In this document: positions 43,318-53,196 of the stretch, one piece after another
How positions within the stretch are numbered: position 1 is the stretch's first letter
How the letters are laid out: each line of letters starts with the position of its first letter
Assembly: GCA_003116995.1 (NCBI GenBank)
Contig: BDSL01000046.1
Location: 248,001-312,000, forward strand
DNA: 64,000 bases
Direction: 5' to 3'
From: Yamagishiella unicocca
Taxonomy: Eukaryota > Chlorophyta > Chlorophyceae > Chlamydomonadales > Volvocaceae
Notes under the pieces: generated by a model
Seen by the model: only the letters and a program-made list of their open reading frames with translations
What the model was told of the DNA's origin: nothing
Databases searched by the model: none
Translations under genes and position numbers: made by a program

Positions 43318-45815
43318 ATGGCAGCCGAGCAGAACCCGATCGCTGCGGTGGGCCAGCTCTTCCAGGGCGCTTTGCGCGCTGCGCAACAGCATCCTTTTGC
43401 GCAGAATGCCTCGAGGGCTCTGAAGCGTTTCCAGGACAAGCAGGCTGAGCATCTAAGGTGGGCAAGCAGTGCGGCCGGCCTTTCCCTTCATCCCACGCGT
43501 CGTGTGGTGCTGCGTGGCGCGAGCAGAGACCGCAGCTATGCTGCCGCTACCCTTCTGCTAAAGCAACTTATCTGCATCCAGCTCATCCTACAGCTGCATG
43601 CGGGCCCGGTCCGCGTCTCGCTTGACCGTCTTGCCCCTCCCGCTCCCGCAGCCAGTCGAGGCTGCCTCCCCGCATCGTGGTCCTCCCCCGCCACGCGCCG
43701 TTGGCCGCCATCATCCCCGGCGACTCCACTGCTGAGCTGGTGCTGACCAACGGCCTCAACAACTTCCTGTGAGTCGCGCTGATGCGCGGGTGCCTGCTGG
43801 CGGCATGTACAGCGGGCTGGGGCCACCCGCAGCTGCTGCTGCCGCTGCTGCGAGCAGGCGGTCCCGCCGGAACGTAGGGCTCCACTACCCCCCACCTGCC
43901 ATGCCACCTGCCATGCCACCTCCCATACCACCCGCCATGCCGCGGCTCGTGGCGTGGGGTGCATACAGCGCACGTAGCGTATATGGCTCGGGAAAGCGGG
44001 AGAATTTTGCGACGCTGATGTGCGCAGCGCGGACCGACTACCTTCATCACCCCCTCCTCCGCCGCCGCCACATACGTGGTAGGAGGTGGAGGCTTGGGCA
44101 CTGGGGGTACGCCTGCGGACGGAGCTGGGTCCACGGTAGGCGGGGGCAGGTGGTGTGGAGGCACATGCAGGTGGCCCTCGGGACATCACCTTGCCCCGCC
44201 CTCACCCCCGGGTCCTTTCCTCCCAACACCTCCGCCCCACACACGCACGTCCTGGGCTGGACTGCGATTTCGACTCCCTCCGTTGAATTTATTAAACAAC
44301 ATATGAGGGGCTTGCCAGTGCATGAACAGACAGCAGCACGGCATGGCCGGTGCCAGGATAGCCGCGTGGAACGTGAGCTCCTCACTACTTTGACCTGCGG
44401 CGACTGCTGCCCCTTGCTTCCGCTCCCCTCCCACCCGCAGCAACCTGTATAACACGGCCCTCATCTGCCGGCTGGTGCTCACATGGTTCCCCAACCCGCC
44501 GGCAGTCATCGTCAGCCCGCTCTCGTGAGTGGGGGAGCTGGAGGGGAGGAGGGAGGGGAGGAGGGAGGAGAGGAGGGGATGGGAGGGAGAGCAGGCAGTG
44601 GAAAGGGGAGGAAGGAGGGAGAGCAGGCAGTGGAGAGGGGAGAGGGAGGGAGAGCAGACAGTCAAGGGGGAGGGAGGGAGAGCAGGCAGTGGAGGGGGGA
44701 GAGGAAGGGACAGCAGGAAGCGGAGGGGGCGGCAAGGCCAACGAATCTGCTAAACCCGGGCATCAGGGCCTGCGAGCCGGCCGTTATACGCGGGCGGCGA
44801 CTGCCGGGGATACGCGGGTGGCGACTGCCGGGGATGGGAGTGGATCCCTTCCGTAGGGCCGCCTGTGGAGGGCCAGGCAGTGCGGTGCAGCCGGGTCACC
44901 AGCCCCTCTAGGTCGCTTGTGTGCCCACCGCCAGCCCCCTAACCCCTCCCCTCCCCTCAGGACCATTTGCGACCCCTACCTGAACCTCTTCCGCGGCCTC
45001 ATCCCCCCGCTGGGAGGCAGCCTGGACTTCAGCCCCATCCTGGCCTTCGTGGTGCTCAACGTGAGGAGGGGGGTTTACAGAAAAGAACGGGGGTGACTCG
45101 GGGGGTTACAGGTAAAGAACCGGTTACTCGACTGGGGTAATGTAGTTGGTGCATACTCGGGGGGGGGGGCAGGGCCCGTGAGGGCGGGGGAGGGCCCGAG
45201 GCGGGGGCGGGGGTGATGAGGGGTTGGGATGCGGGAGGAGGGGGCGGGTAAGGGCCGGGACAGCGGCGGTTGGCTGCAAGTGGGCGAGCGGACGCCAAGA
45301 ACAAATGTCACCAACACAAGGACGAAGTCCCCCCCGTTAATGTACTCCCCCCCGTGCTTCTTCTCTATAACCCTTGTACGCCCTGGCAAGGGCTCCACGG
45401 ATTACGGACATCCATGTCGTACGCGCGCGCCACTTTCGTTGCCGATGCGAAATGGCGGCCATCCCCGCCACCCCCTCGGGAGGGCCGCGCCTCATTCCCG
45501 CGGCGCTCATCACACGCGCTGCCTCTCTCCCGAATTCCCCTCCCTGCCGCGCCCCCACCCTCCCCGTCTGTCCTAAACGGTTTTTTCTCGCATCCACGGG
45601 TCTTCCTAAAAACCCCCTCCCCCCCCAACCCGCAGCTGTTCACCAACACTGCCGCGGCTCTGCCGTGCGAGGTGCCCGGCCGCGGTGGCGCCGTCGCCCC
45701 GTCCTCCCTGGAGCGCGAGGCAGGCCAGTGGTCTCCCCTGTCCAAGGGCGAGGCGCTCTTCCAGCGCCGTGTGGCCGCGCAGCGGCTAGCTGCAGCCCAG
45801 CAGTCCGCCGAGTGA
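43318..45815 (+). CDS. YLMG1: YggT-family membrane protein, YLMG1 type
   Basis: YLMG proteins are plastid membrane proteins related to cyanobacterial YggT/YlmG and affect nucleoid distribution and thylakoid biogenesis; CCB3 is a sister group. Five exons: 43318-43457, 43652-43768, 44441-44524, 44961-45060, 45636-45815. All joins keep phase; 206 aa. The YggT core is clear: LYNTALICRLVLTWFPNPP (first membrane segment), then STICDPYLNLFRGLIPPLGG and LDFSPILAFVVLNLFTNTAA (second segment), ending AAALPCEVPG. The stretch before it (RLPPRIVVLPRHAPLAAIIP and LTNGLNNFL) matches YLMG1 rather than CCB3 as I remember them. The 47-residue start (MAAEQNPIAAVGQLFQGALR) is Ala- and basic-rich with no acidic excess after residue 4, so a plastid transit peptide is possible. 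The last exon adds an Ala/Arg-rich tail. Confidence 0.88.
44536..44715. repeat. Purine-rich tandem repeat in YLMG1 intron 3
   Basis: GGGAGGGAGAGCAGGCAGTG-type units of about 30 bp repeated four or five times after an initial GGAGGA run. Confidence 0.75.
45095..45155 (+). repeat. Dispersed intronic repeat C (YLMG1 intron 4)
   Basis: The core CGGTTACTCGACTGGGGTAA then TGTAGTTGGTGCATA recurs at 13300-13330, 39505-39555 and 54482-54525 (plus) and at 41165-41200 (minus), each shortly inside an intron. It may be a diverged end of repeat A, since both start with ACCGGT(T)A. Confidence 0.7.
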
Positions 45816-47275
45816 AAATAAGGGCGCCGGAACCCCGAGATCCATAACCGGGCCTGGATCCATAACCCAACCCGAACGCGGACCACCCGGAGGGGGAAGC
45901 ACCAAGGCAAGAGGGGCCACACACACATGCCCTCGCGGAGCCCGAGGGCTCAATTGCGGTTTTTCGGTCCGAGGGAGTCCAGGGGAGGCGCGGCGCTGGT
46001 GGTGCGGCTCCCGGAGGGTGTTGTGGTTCGATGGGTGGGTTGCGGCTTGCGCCACGGGGCGGGTTGCTCGGGTGGGGGGGCTCTGGAGCAATTTTGACGA
46101 AGTGAGACGGAGAGGAAGGGATGCTGGCGACTGGCCTATTCTGTGACTTCTGTTGGTCGTGGTGGGCTCGAGGTGCGAGGCACCTGGCGACCTCGCTCCC
46201 AGGGGGCGGGGGCGGCTGGCGGTGTAGCTCGTGTGTAGTTCGTGATGCCGGGTAGTTCTGCTCAGGAACTGATAACGGCTTACGTTCGCGGAGCGGCTCT
46301 TGGTTCACTGCGTGTGAGGGACAGGACTCTGGCGAATCGACGCACAGATGCAAACACTATTAAAATACACACTGCTGCAGAATCGACATGCTCGCAAGGC
46401 TTGCCGCGAAGCCTCCGCCTGCAACAAGTGTTCACACAAAGCATATGGCGAGTTTCACAGCAAGTCTCTCACTGGTAGACGCTTACTATCGCGACAGGGG
46501 GTCGTACCGTGCCATACCTTCTTTAAAGCGTTTTGACACAGACGCACAAAGCATGAGAAGCGCACTGGACTATGCTGTGCAGCCCTCCGGCTGGCTGCCT
46601 GGCTGTGTTGCCCCGCATCGGTTGGTCATGGCGGCTTCGGACAGCTTCGGATTGTCGTAATATGATGAGTAGAAGTACATTTGCCCTGAGCAATTCGCGA
46701 ATTATGCACCTCCAGGGTGCCTTGTCCCCGTCGAATGTCCGAGGGTTCGCACCAACATGGGTTCGCACCAACGCCCTTGTGCGGCCCACTCGTTTGCACA
46801 CATGCATCCCAGCAATTGCTCCCACCATCCTTCCAGCAGCCCTCCACTTCGTCATCCAATGACGACGACGGCGTAGCGAATGCAGGCCAGACCGGCCCGC
46901 GGGCCATCGTCGCTCCAAACAACCTCTTATGTATACAGAACAGAACAAAACCGGACAGAAGGCACTATTAGGTACAATGGTTTAAGGCCTGAGAGCCTCG
47001 CGAGCCGTCGCACAAGCTATCCATAATTCCATGTATGATGACTCTCATACCAACGACTCTTCCGAAGCCAAGTACTCGTTTATGCCAAGTAAAAGACATA
47101 CCTAGAATACAACTCCGTAGCTCATTTCGGACCCTCTGGGCCCCGCATGCACCCCGCCCGGCCACCTCTTCACCAGGCCGCCCAACCACAGCGCAGCCGC
47201 CGGCCCGGCATCCGGCTCCTGGCTGCCACAGCCGCCGGTGCTGGTGCCGCTACTTGCTGCAGCCGGCCAGCCTCG
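45816..47275. other. Convergent intergenic region YLMG1 / saposin gene
   Basis: It contains both 3' UTRs; no TGTAA is found near either stop. From 46.3 to 47.1 kb the DNA is AT-richer. A small direct duplication, GGGTTCGCACCAAC, occurs at about 46742 and 46758. No gene is supported. Confidence 0.5.
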
Positions 47276-50200
47276 CTACTGCGTCGCCATCAGCTCCTGC
47301 GCCTGGTTGAGGTTCTCGTCCTCGTGCGTGTGGTGCGGCAGCATGCCACCCAGCCCCAGCCGCTTCATGAGGCCGCCCAGCCAGCCGTCCAGCAGCCAGC
47401 ACATGAAGCCCCCCTCCTCGTGGGGCGGCGGCGGCGGGGGGCACATGCCGGTCTGCGCGCAGAGGGAGTCCGGCACCAGGTACTCCTCCATCAGGGTGAA
47501 CACCAGGGGGGCGTACATGTCCACGTAGGCCTGCAGCGCGGGGGGGGGGGGGGGCAGGGAGGCAGGGGAGGAGGGGTGCGATGTTGGACTAGGAGGCAAC
47601 TGGTGACGAGGTGTTCACAAGCAGCAGCACGTAGGCTGCCGGGTTGCGTCAGGAGGGTGGGGTCGGGCTTTTGGTGGGTGGCATGGCCGGCAGCCCTTGG
47701 GGCTCGGGGAACACAAAACCGGTACACGGTTACCCAGGGGGGGGTGCGAAGAATTGGGAAGCAGACGGCGGGTGCGACGCAGGAGGCAGCTGCCTGATGG
47801 TGCTGCAGGTGGTTGCAGGTGACCAGAGCTGATGAAAGCTGGAGCTGGAACAGAGGTGCGCGCCCTTGCTGTGCCCAACACCGGCGCCGTCCCCCCCTGG
47901 CCGCCCCCCCCCCCGTCCCTCTCCCTGCCCCCACCTTGCACGGCTCCGCGAAGGTCGGGAACTGGTCGCACACCGCCTTGGTGTAGTTGACCACCTCCTC
48001 CTGCACGGTGGGGTTGCTGACCAGGGAGTGAGCCTCGATGACCGCCATCTGCGGGCGCAGGGGGGAGAGGGGAGGGTGGGAGGGGGTCAGCTAGTGGGGG
48101 GGCAGGGGGTGGGGCAGGCAGGAGCGCGGGGACCGAGTGGCGCTGCGAGGGAGTCAACACACAGGGCAAGACTGACGAGGCGGCTGCTGGGCCTTATGGC
48201 GCTTGGCTGCTACCACAAGAAAAATATACTTTGAAGGTCATCCATGGAAGAGATACGCAAAAGAGATATCCAGCTGTTCCTCTCCTCCCCCCCTCATGCC
48301 ACCTGGCATGTCGCCTTACGCGGTACTCCGCTCCCACCACCACCCCGGCACCAACCTCCCCTTCCACCTCCCAGTCCTCCCCCCTCCTCACCTTGCAGTA
48401 GTCGCAGGCGTCGTTGGCGACGGGTCCGCCGGGGGGCCCCCTCATCCAGCCGTGCGGGCCGCCGTGTGTGGGGCCGTCACCGCGAGGGCCCTCCTCCGCC
48501 TCGTCGGGCCTCCGCTCCCCGTCCTGCGGCTGGTCCCGCGGGCCCATGCTCATCCCCATGTCGTGCAGCATGCGGCCCATCACGCAGCCGGGTCCGCCGG
48601 GGGGTCCGAAGGGAGGGGGCATGCCCAGGGAGGCCATCACGGCGAACATGGGGGGAGGAGGCGGTCGGTGCAGGGTCTGCAAGGGCGGGAGGAAGGGAGG
48701 GAGGCGGGGCCGGTGGGCGGTGCCGGGTCAGGGTTGCACCATGATGTGGGCCGGGCGGGGAGAGGACAGGGGGATGGCAGTGCCAATGGTGGCTCTACTG
48801 ATGGATAGGACCAGCGCTTCTGTGCTTGGCCAGTAGCGCCAGATGACAGACCCAGCGGCACCCCTTTCAAAACCGCACCGTCCGAAGGCTCCGACTGCCG
48901 CCACATCCCCCGCCTGACAGCCCTAGCCCCTGTCGCACCGCCTCCGCCTCCCCAACACCCCCCCGGGCTCACACCCCCCCACATACACATACACACGCAC
49001 ACCTGCAATCCTGCTATGATGCGCATCAGCGACGCTGGCAGCGGCGGCGGGGGGACCGCCGCCATCGCCTCAAGGCACACACCCGCCAGGGCGCACACTG
49101 TGCCTGGGTCCATACCCTCCACCAGCTCGGCAATTAGCGGCTCTGAAACCAGCAGGGCAAGGCAGGACAATTAGCGGCTCTGAAACCAGCAGAGCAAGGC
49201 AGGACAATTAGCGGCTCTGAAACCAGCAGGGCGAGGCAGGACAAATAGCGGCTCTGAAACCAGCAGGGCAAGGTAAGGCAGGACAGTACAAGGCGACATG
49301 GAGCAGGGGGGGTCGCATGCGGTGGTGCGGTAGCGCCCAGGTCGGTGTGGCAGATGCCGGCAGACGGCAACTGGAATGAGTCGTGGCAACCGGACTGAGT
49401 TGCTGCAGTAGTGGTGGCGGCAGCGGCGGCGCTGCCGGTGTGCGCTGGGTGAGTCGGAGCAGAGGACTGAAAGCGGGCGGGGGGGCCGAGAACACCCGGT
49501 CACACGACATAGGACAGGGTATGCAGAAACTGACTGGCGACTAGTTTAGGGACACGCGGTTGGGTTGACTTGGAGAGGGGGGTGCGGGTGCGGTGCGGCT
49601 CACCGTACAGGTTGACGAAGTCGGAGCAGCTGGCAGCCAGCTCATCCGGCAGGTCGCCGCAGATCTGGAGGCAGGGAGGTTGCCAGGAAGACCCGGGTAG
49701 GCAGGGAGGGAGGGGGAAGGGGGGGCGCGGAAGGTGAGGGCAGAGGGGGAGGGGGAGGCCACACCGTCGAGGCCCCGGAGGCCGAGGGACCGGCCGCAAA
49801 CCCGAAGATAGGCAAAAGCACCTTATGGACGCAGGTACCTCGACAAACCCACGGGTATACCAACCGTCGCCCTCTGCTTCCCGCGACCTAGGCGTGCCCC
49901 GTATCCTGGCCCTTCGGATCCACGTGCAGCAGCCCCGTGGCTCCTCAGGCAGGCCGTGGAGCCGTGCCGTGTCATTCTCCCACCGACTCCATCCGGGATG
50001 CCCCCCCCCCGCGGCCACCCACCCGCCTCATCCGTCCCTCACGCGCCACCACCCGCCCGCCGCCACCCACCTGCAGCGCCACCTCCTTGATCTTCTCCAG
50101 CGTCTGCGAGTCGTTGACCGCCACCTGCGCCCGCCGCACCACGTACTTGCACATGGCGCACTCGGTGGTGTCGCGCACACGGAGGGCGGGCTGCGGGGCC

Positions 50201-51467
50201 GGGGTGGGGGCGGGGGAGGGCGGAGAGGGGGCGCGCATAGGGGTTAGGACGGAGCGGAGAAGTGGCGGTGAGGGTTTGAGACGTAGGTTCATTAGGCCGC
50301 GAATAAGGCCCGTGTGTCTGTCCACCCACCCAGCAGCTTCCCACCATCCTCGCAGACAGACACACGTCGACATGTGCGTTAGTCTTAGGAGCTCGACGCA
50401 AAGATGTAGACCTGAGTTCGGAGGGCCCGGTCAGCCCCCTGCGTGTCATCATCGCCGCCGTCCCCCTTGTGCTCAGCCCAGCCCAATCCCGGCCAGCCAG
50501 AGCCGCGCTTGATGGCACACAGCGCCGCGCTTGATGGCATACAGCGCCGCGCTGTGCTTTTACCATCCTAGTCCCACGAACAGGAACCTAGGCCGCCGCC
50601 CGACTCCCGGCTTTCCGCGCGCGCGCACACACACGCGCACGGGGGGCAGCTGCTGACAGTCCGCGTCTGAGAAGCCCCTGCCCTACCTCCTCCGCCCTGG
50701 ACCCAGCCCATCTGTGTCGTTTCCACGGGCTCCCTCCCTTCACCCCAGCCCCACCTTGTTGAGCTGCGGCACATCCAGCAGCGCCGCACCGCACACGCCC
50801 GACGAGGAGCAGAGCGAGGCGGGGGTCGCGGATGCGCGGAACCACTGAACGATGGTGGGAAGGAGCCCCTCGGCCAGATTGTGGCACTGATGGGAGGAGG
50901 GGGGGTTTCGAGGTTGGGGCGTAGTGGAGCTGTGGTGGTGGGAGTGCGGGGGCCGGGAGCATGGAAACAAGCGAACTGTTTGCGAACAAGCGCGTAGGCA
51001 CTGACTGAGTGAGGTGCGTGGCGGCATGCAATGGAACGATCGCTGCTCAGCGTTCGGTGACGAGACAAGAGAAGCGGTCCAGTGTTCCTACCTGCGCCTT
51101 ATCGCCCATGTAAGGGCAAACTTGCTTCTCTACCAAGTTCACCTGCGAGTATTTTTTGCACACGTTAGCGCACGTGGGCCCGAGGCGTGGCCGTGAAAGC
51201 GCGCCCAGCAACATTTGGCCTCACCAAGAAGTCCGTTGCTGCGGGGTCACACAGGAAGTCCTCGAGAATCCTAACGGACACCAGGCAGGCCTGGCATGCG
51301 TCCGGAGCTCCACCCACGGGCGGACCTGCGAGTCGCAAGGGTTCAGCATACCGTTAGCTTCGCCAGGAGCGAAGGTCCAGTTGCGTCCATGACTATTCAC
51401 CTCTCGCATTAGCTAGGCACAAGAGGGCCATTGCCAACACGGCCACGACGCCCGAGCGGGGCCCCAT
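47276..51467 (-). CDS. Secretory protein with three saposin-B domains
   Basis: Saposin-B domains bind lipids or membranes in the vacuole or outside the cell; this multi-domain layout recalls prosaposin. Ten exons, minus strand: 51401-51467, 51225-51325, 51092-51142, 50755-50886, 50071-50190, 49604-49664, 49003-49142, 48392-48676, 47935-48048, 47276-47530. All joins keep phase; 441 aa. Residues 1-21 are a signal peptide (MGPRSGVVAVLAMALLCLAN). Domain 1 (about 32-110) has CQACLVSVRILEDFLCD, VEKQVCPYMGDKAQQCHN and LCSSSGVCG. Domain 2 (about 128-200) has CAMCKYVVRRAQ, LPDELAASCSDFVNLYG and VCALAGVC. A Met/Pro/Gly-rich linker of about 100 residues (MFAVMASLGMPPPFGPPGGP) precedes domain 3 (CDYCK, NYTKAVCDQFPTFAEPCK, LCAQTGMC). 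The tail is acidic. The exon at 49003-49142 starts within a tandem repeat that multiplies its acceptor. Confidence 0.9.
49131..49275. repeat. 37-bp tandem repeat containing a 3' splice site
   Basis: Four copies of a unit beginning AATTAGCGGCTCTGAAACCA. The lowest copy overlaps the first bases of saposin exon 7 (acceptor before 49142). Each of the others carries the same TTTCAG/AGCCGCTA junction on the minus strand at about 49179, 49216 and 49253. Confidence 0.92.
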
Positions 51468-53196
51468 TCTGTGAAGTTGCCAAAAAGTCTTGCCCAGTGC
51501 CACTCAAACAAGCTTCTGCCCTAAATGTTTTGTTATAACCTTACAACAACGCTTGACAAGTGTCTAAAGTTTCCGCGAATGCTGCGTCTTCGTATAAACA
51601 TAGCTACTACCGGTACGTAAGGATTCCGTATATGCAGTTAACGGAAACAAACTCGTCTGATTTGACACGTAGATTCGCTGTCAGCCAAGCCTCATGCTCA
51701 TATTTTCGTTAGTTTACTGTATCTGTGGGCGAAGCTTGCGAGCTGTCTCGTGTGCAGCAACGTGGGCACGATCCTTACGCCACATGCCAACTTGACGCCT
51801 GGGGCTGCAGCAGCGTCGTGTGCATTATAGTGATCAAAGAAAATCTCTCTTGTTGGATACTTCATATCTACAGGTACAGGGGCGCGCGTCAACGCGACCG
51901 GGCCCATGGGACGCTAAGTCGGAAGACGTCGGAGGCATACAGTGTCGGAGAAAAGAGGCAACTTACAAAGTGCCATAAATGACCTCTACTGCTTTCACAT
52001 CTGGTCGCTGTGTTCTGGAGGCCGTGAGCTGCTGGGCACCTAGATTGTGAGCTTCATGCAAGGAGACAGACAATGTCTAGGGAATACAGCTGGCTGTCCC
52101 TCACGCGCCACCCCCCCTCCCGCCGCCATCCACCTGCAGCGCCACCACCTTGATCTTCTCCAGCGTCTGCGAGTCGTTGTAGTCTGGGGTAGGGGTTTCT
52201 GCCAGGTTGTGGTCATGCAGCTGCCTCATGCTCAGGGCTAGTAGGTCGGGCACGAAGGTGAGGAGTAAAAACGATTAGCAGGTATGTGAAGCAGGCCTCA
52301 CACAGCCAACCAGTGTAGCCCACCGAATACCACGCCTGTACCTCGGTGAGCTTCGACGCACATAATGAAGCGTAATGAAGAAACAGCGCAGACTGGGCCC
52401 CGCTCGCCGCTGCCGTACGCTGTCACCCATGCTGGTATTTGCATCGGCTCCACGACATTTCCCGTAATCCCTCGCCGTTTCACAGTTATCCCAACTGCAT
52501 CGCACCTGTAACGTCCTGTACAAAGCCTTAGCCTGCCCTGCGTACATCGGCCCACCGTCATCGAGGTTCGTAGCGCTTGATCATGGAGGTATGCTGATTG
52601 GCTTGCGCTCATCCCGAGCGTCTGAGGAATGACTAAGACGGCGCGAGTATCGTACTCCCGATGCAGGGTTTTTGTCACCCGCAAACGTGATTAGACTGCC
52701 TCTTTCCACCTCCTTCCACCTGTCGGATGCATGTGTGATAGCAAATGCTAGCTCCCAACGTTAATTACATACGGGGATTTCGAAAACTGCCCCATGGTAC
52801 CAAGAGTGCAAGAGACGAACTGCTCAGTTGAAACGCGACGTGGCCAAATCTGTCCAAACTCTGCAAAACACATTTGGACGCCTCGCTTTTTATCTGATCA
52901 TTCGAGCTCGACTGTAGCCCAAAGCAGCGTTGTTATCGGACTAGCCGGCCTTTAGCGATCTGACCCAAAATGGCTTCTTAGGTCACAAGAGTACGCAAGC
53001 AATAAATCACATTACCAGCCTTCTACTAGAATTTGAGCCTCCTTAAGTGTGACGCATCTCACTAGGTGTCATAAAGCAATTCACTCAATCGTGACCGGTG
53101 TTCCGAAAGCTGAAGGCTTGCCGTTACATGCACCTCCTCGCTGCGTATGTGTGCTGATGTATAGCAAGCATGTATCATTTCATAGCCTAGGGGACG
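51468..53196. promoter_or_regulatory. Divergent intergenic region saposin gene / ATG12
   Basis: About 1.7 kb of mostly AT-richer DNA between opposed start codons. Its only recognisable content is an 80-bp duplicate of saposin sequence at 52100-52179. Confidence 0.5.
52100..52179 (-). pseudogene. Duplicated fragment of saposin exon 5 and its donor
   Basis: Nearly identical to 50038-50116: it copies the 3' part of the domain-2 exon (NDSQTLEKIK, then VVALQ in place of EVALQ), the CAG donor and about 30 bp of intron. Sequence on both sides is unrelated, so no full domain can be made. It lies 0.6 kb upstream of the saposin start. Confidence 0.85.
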
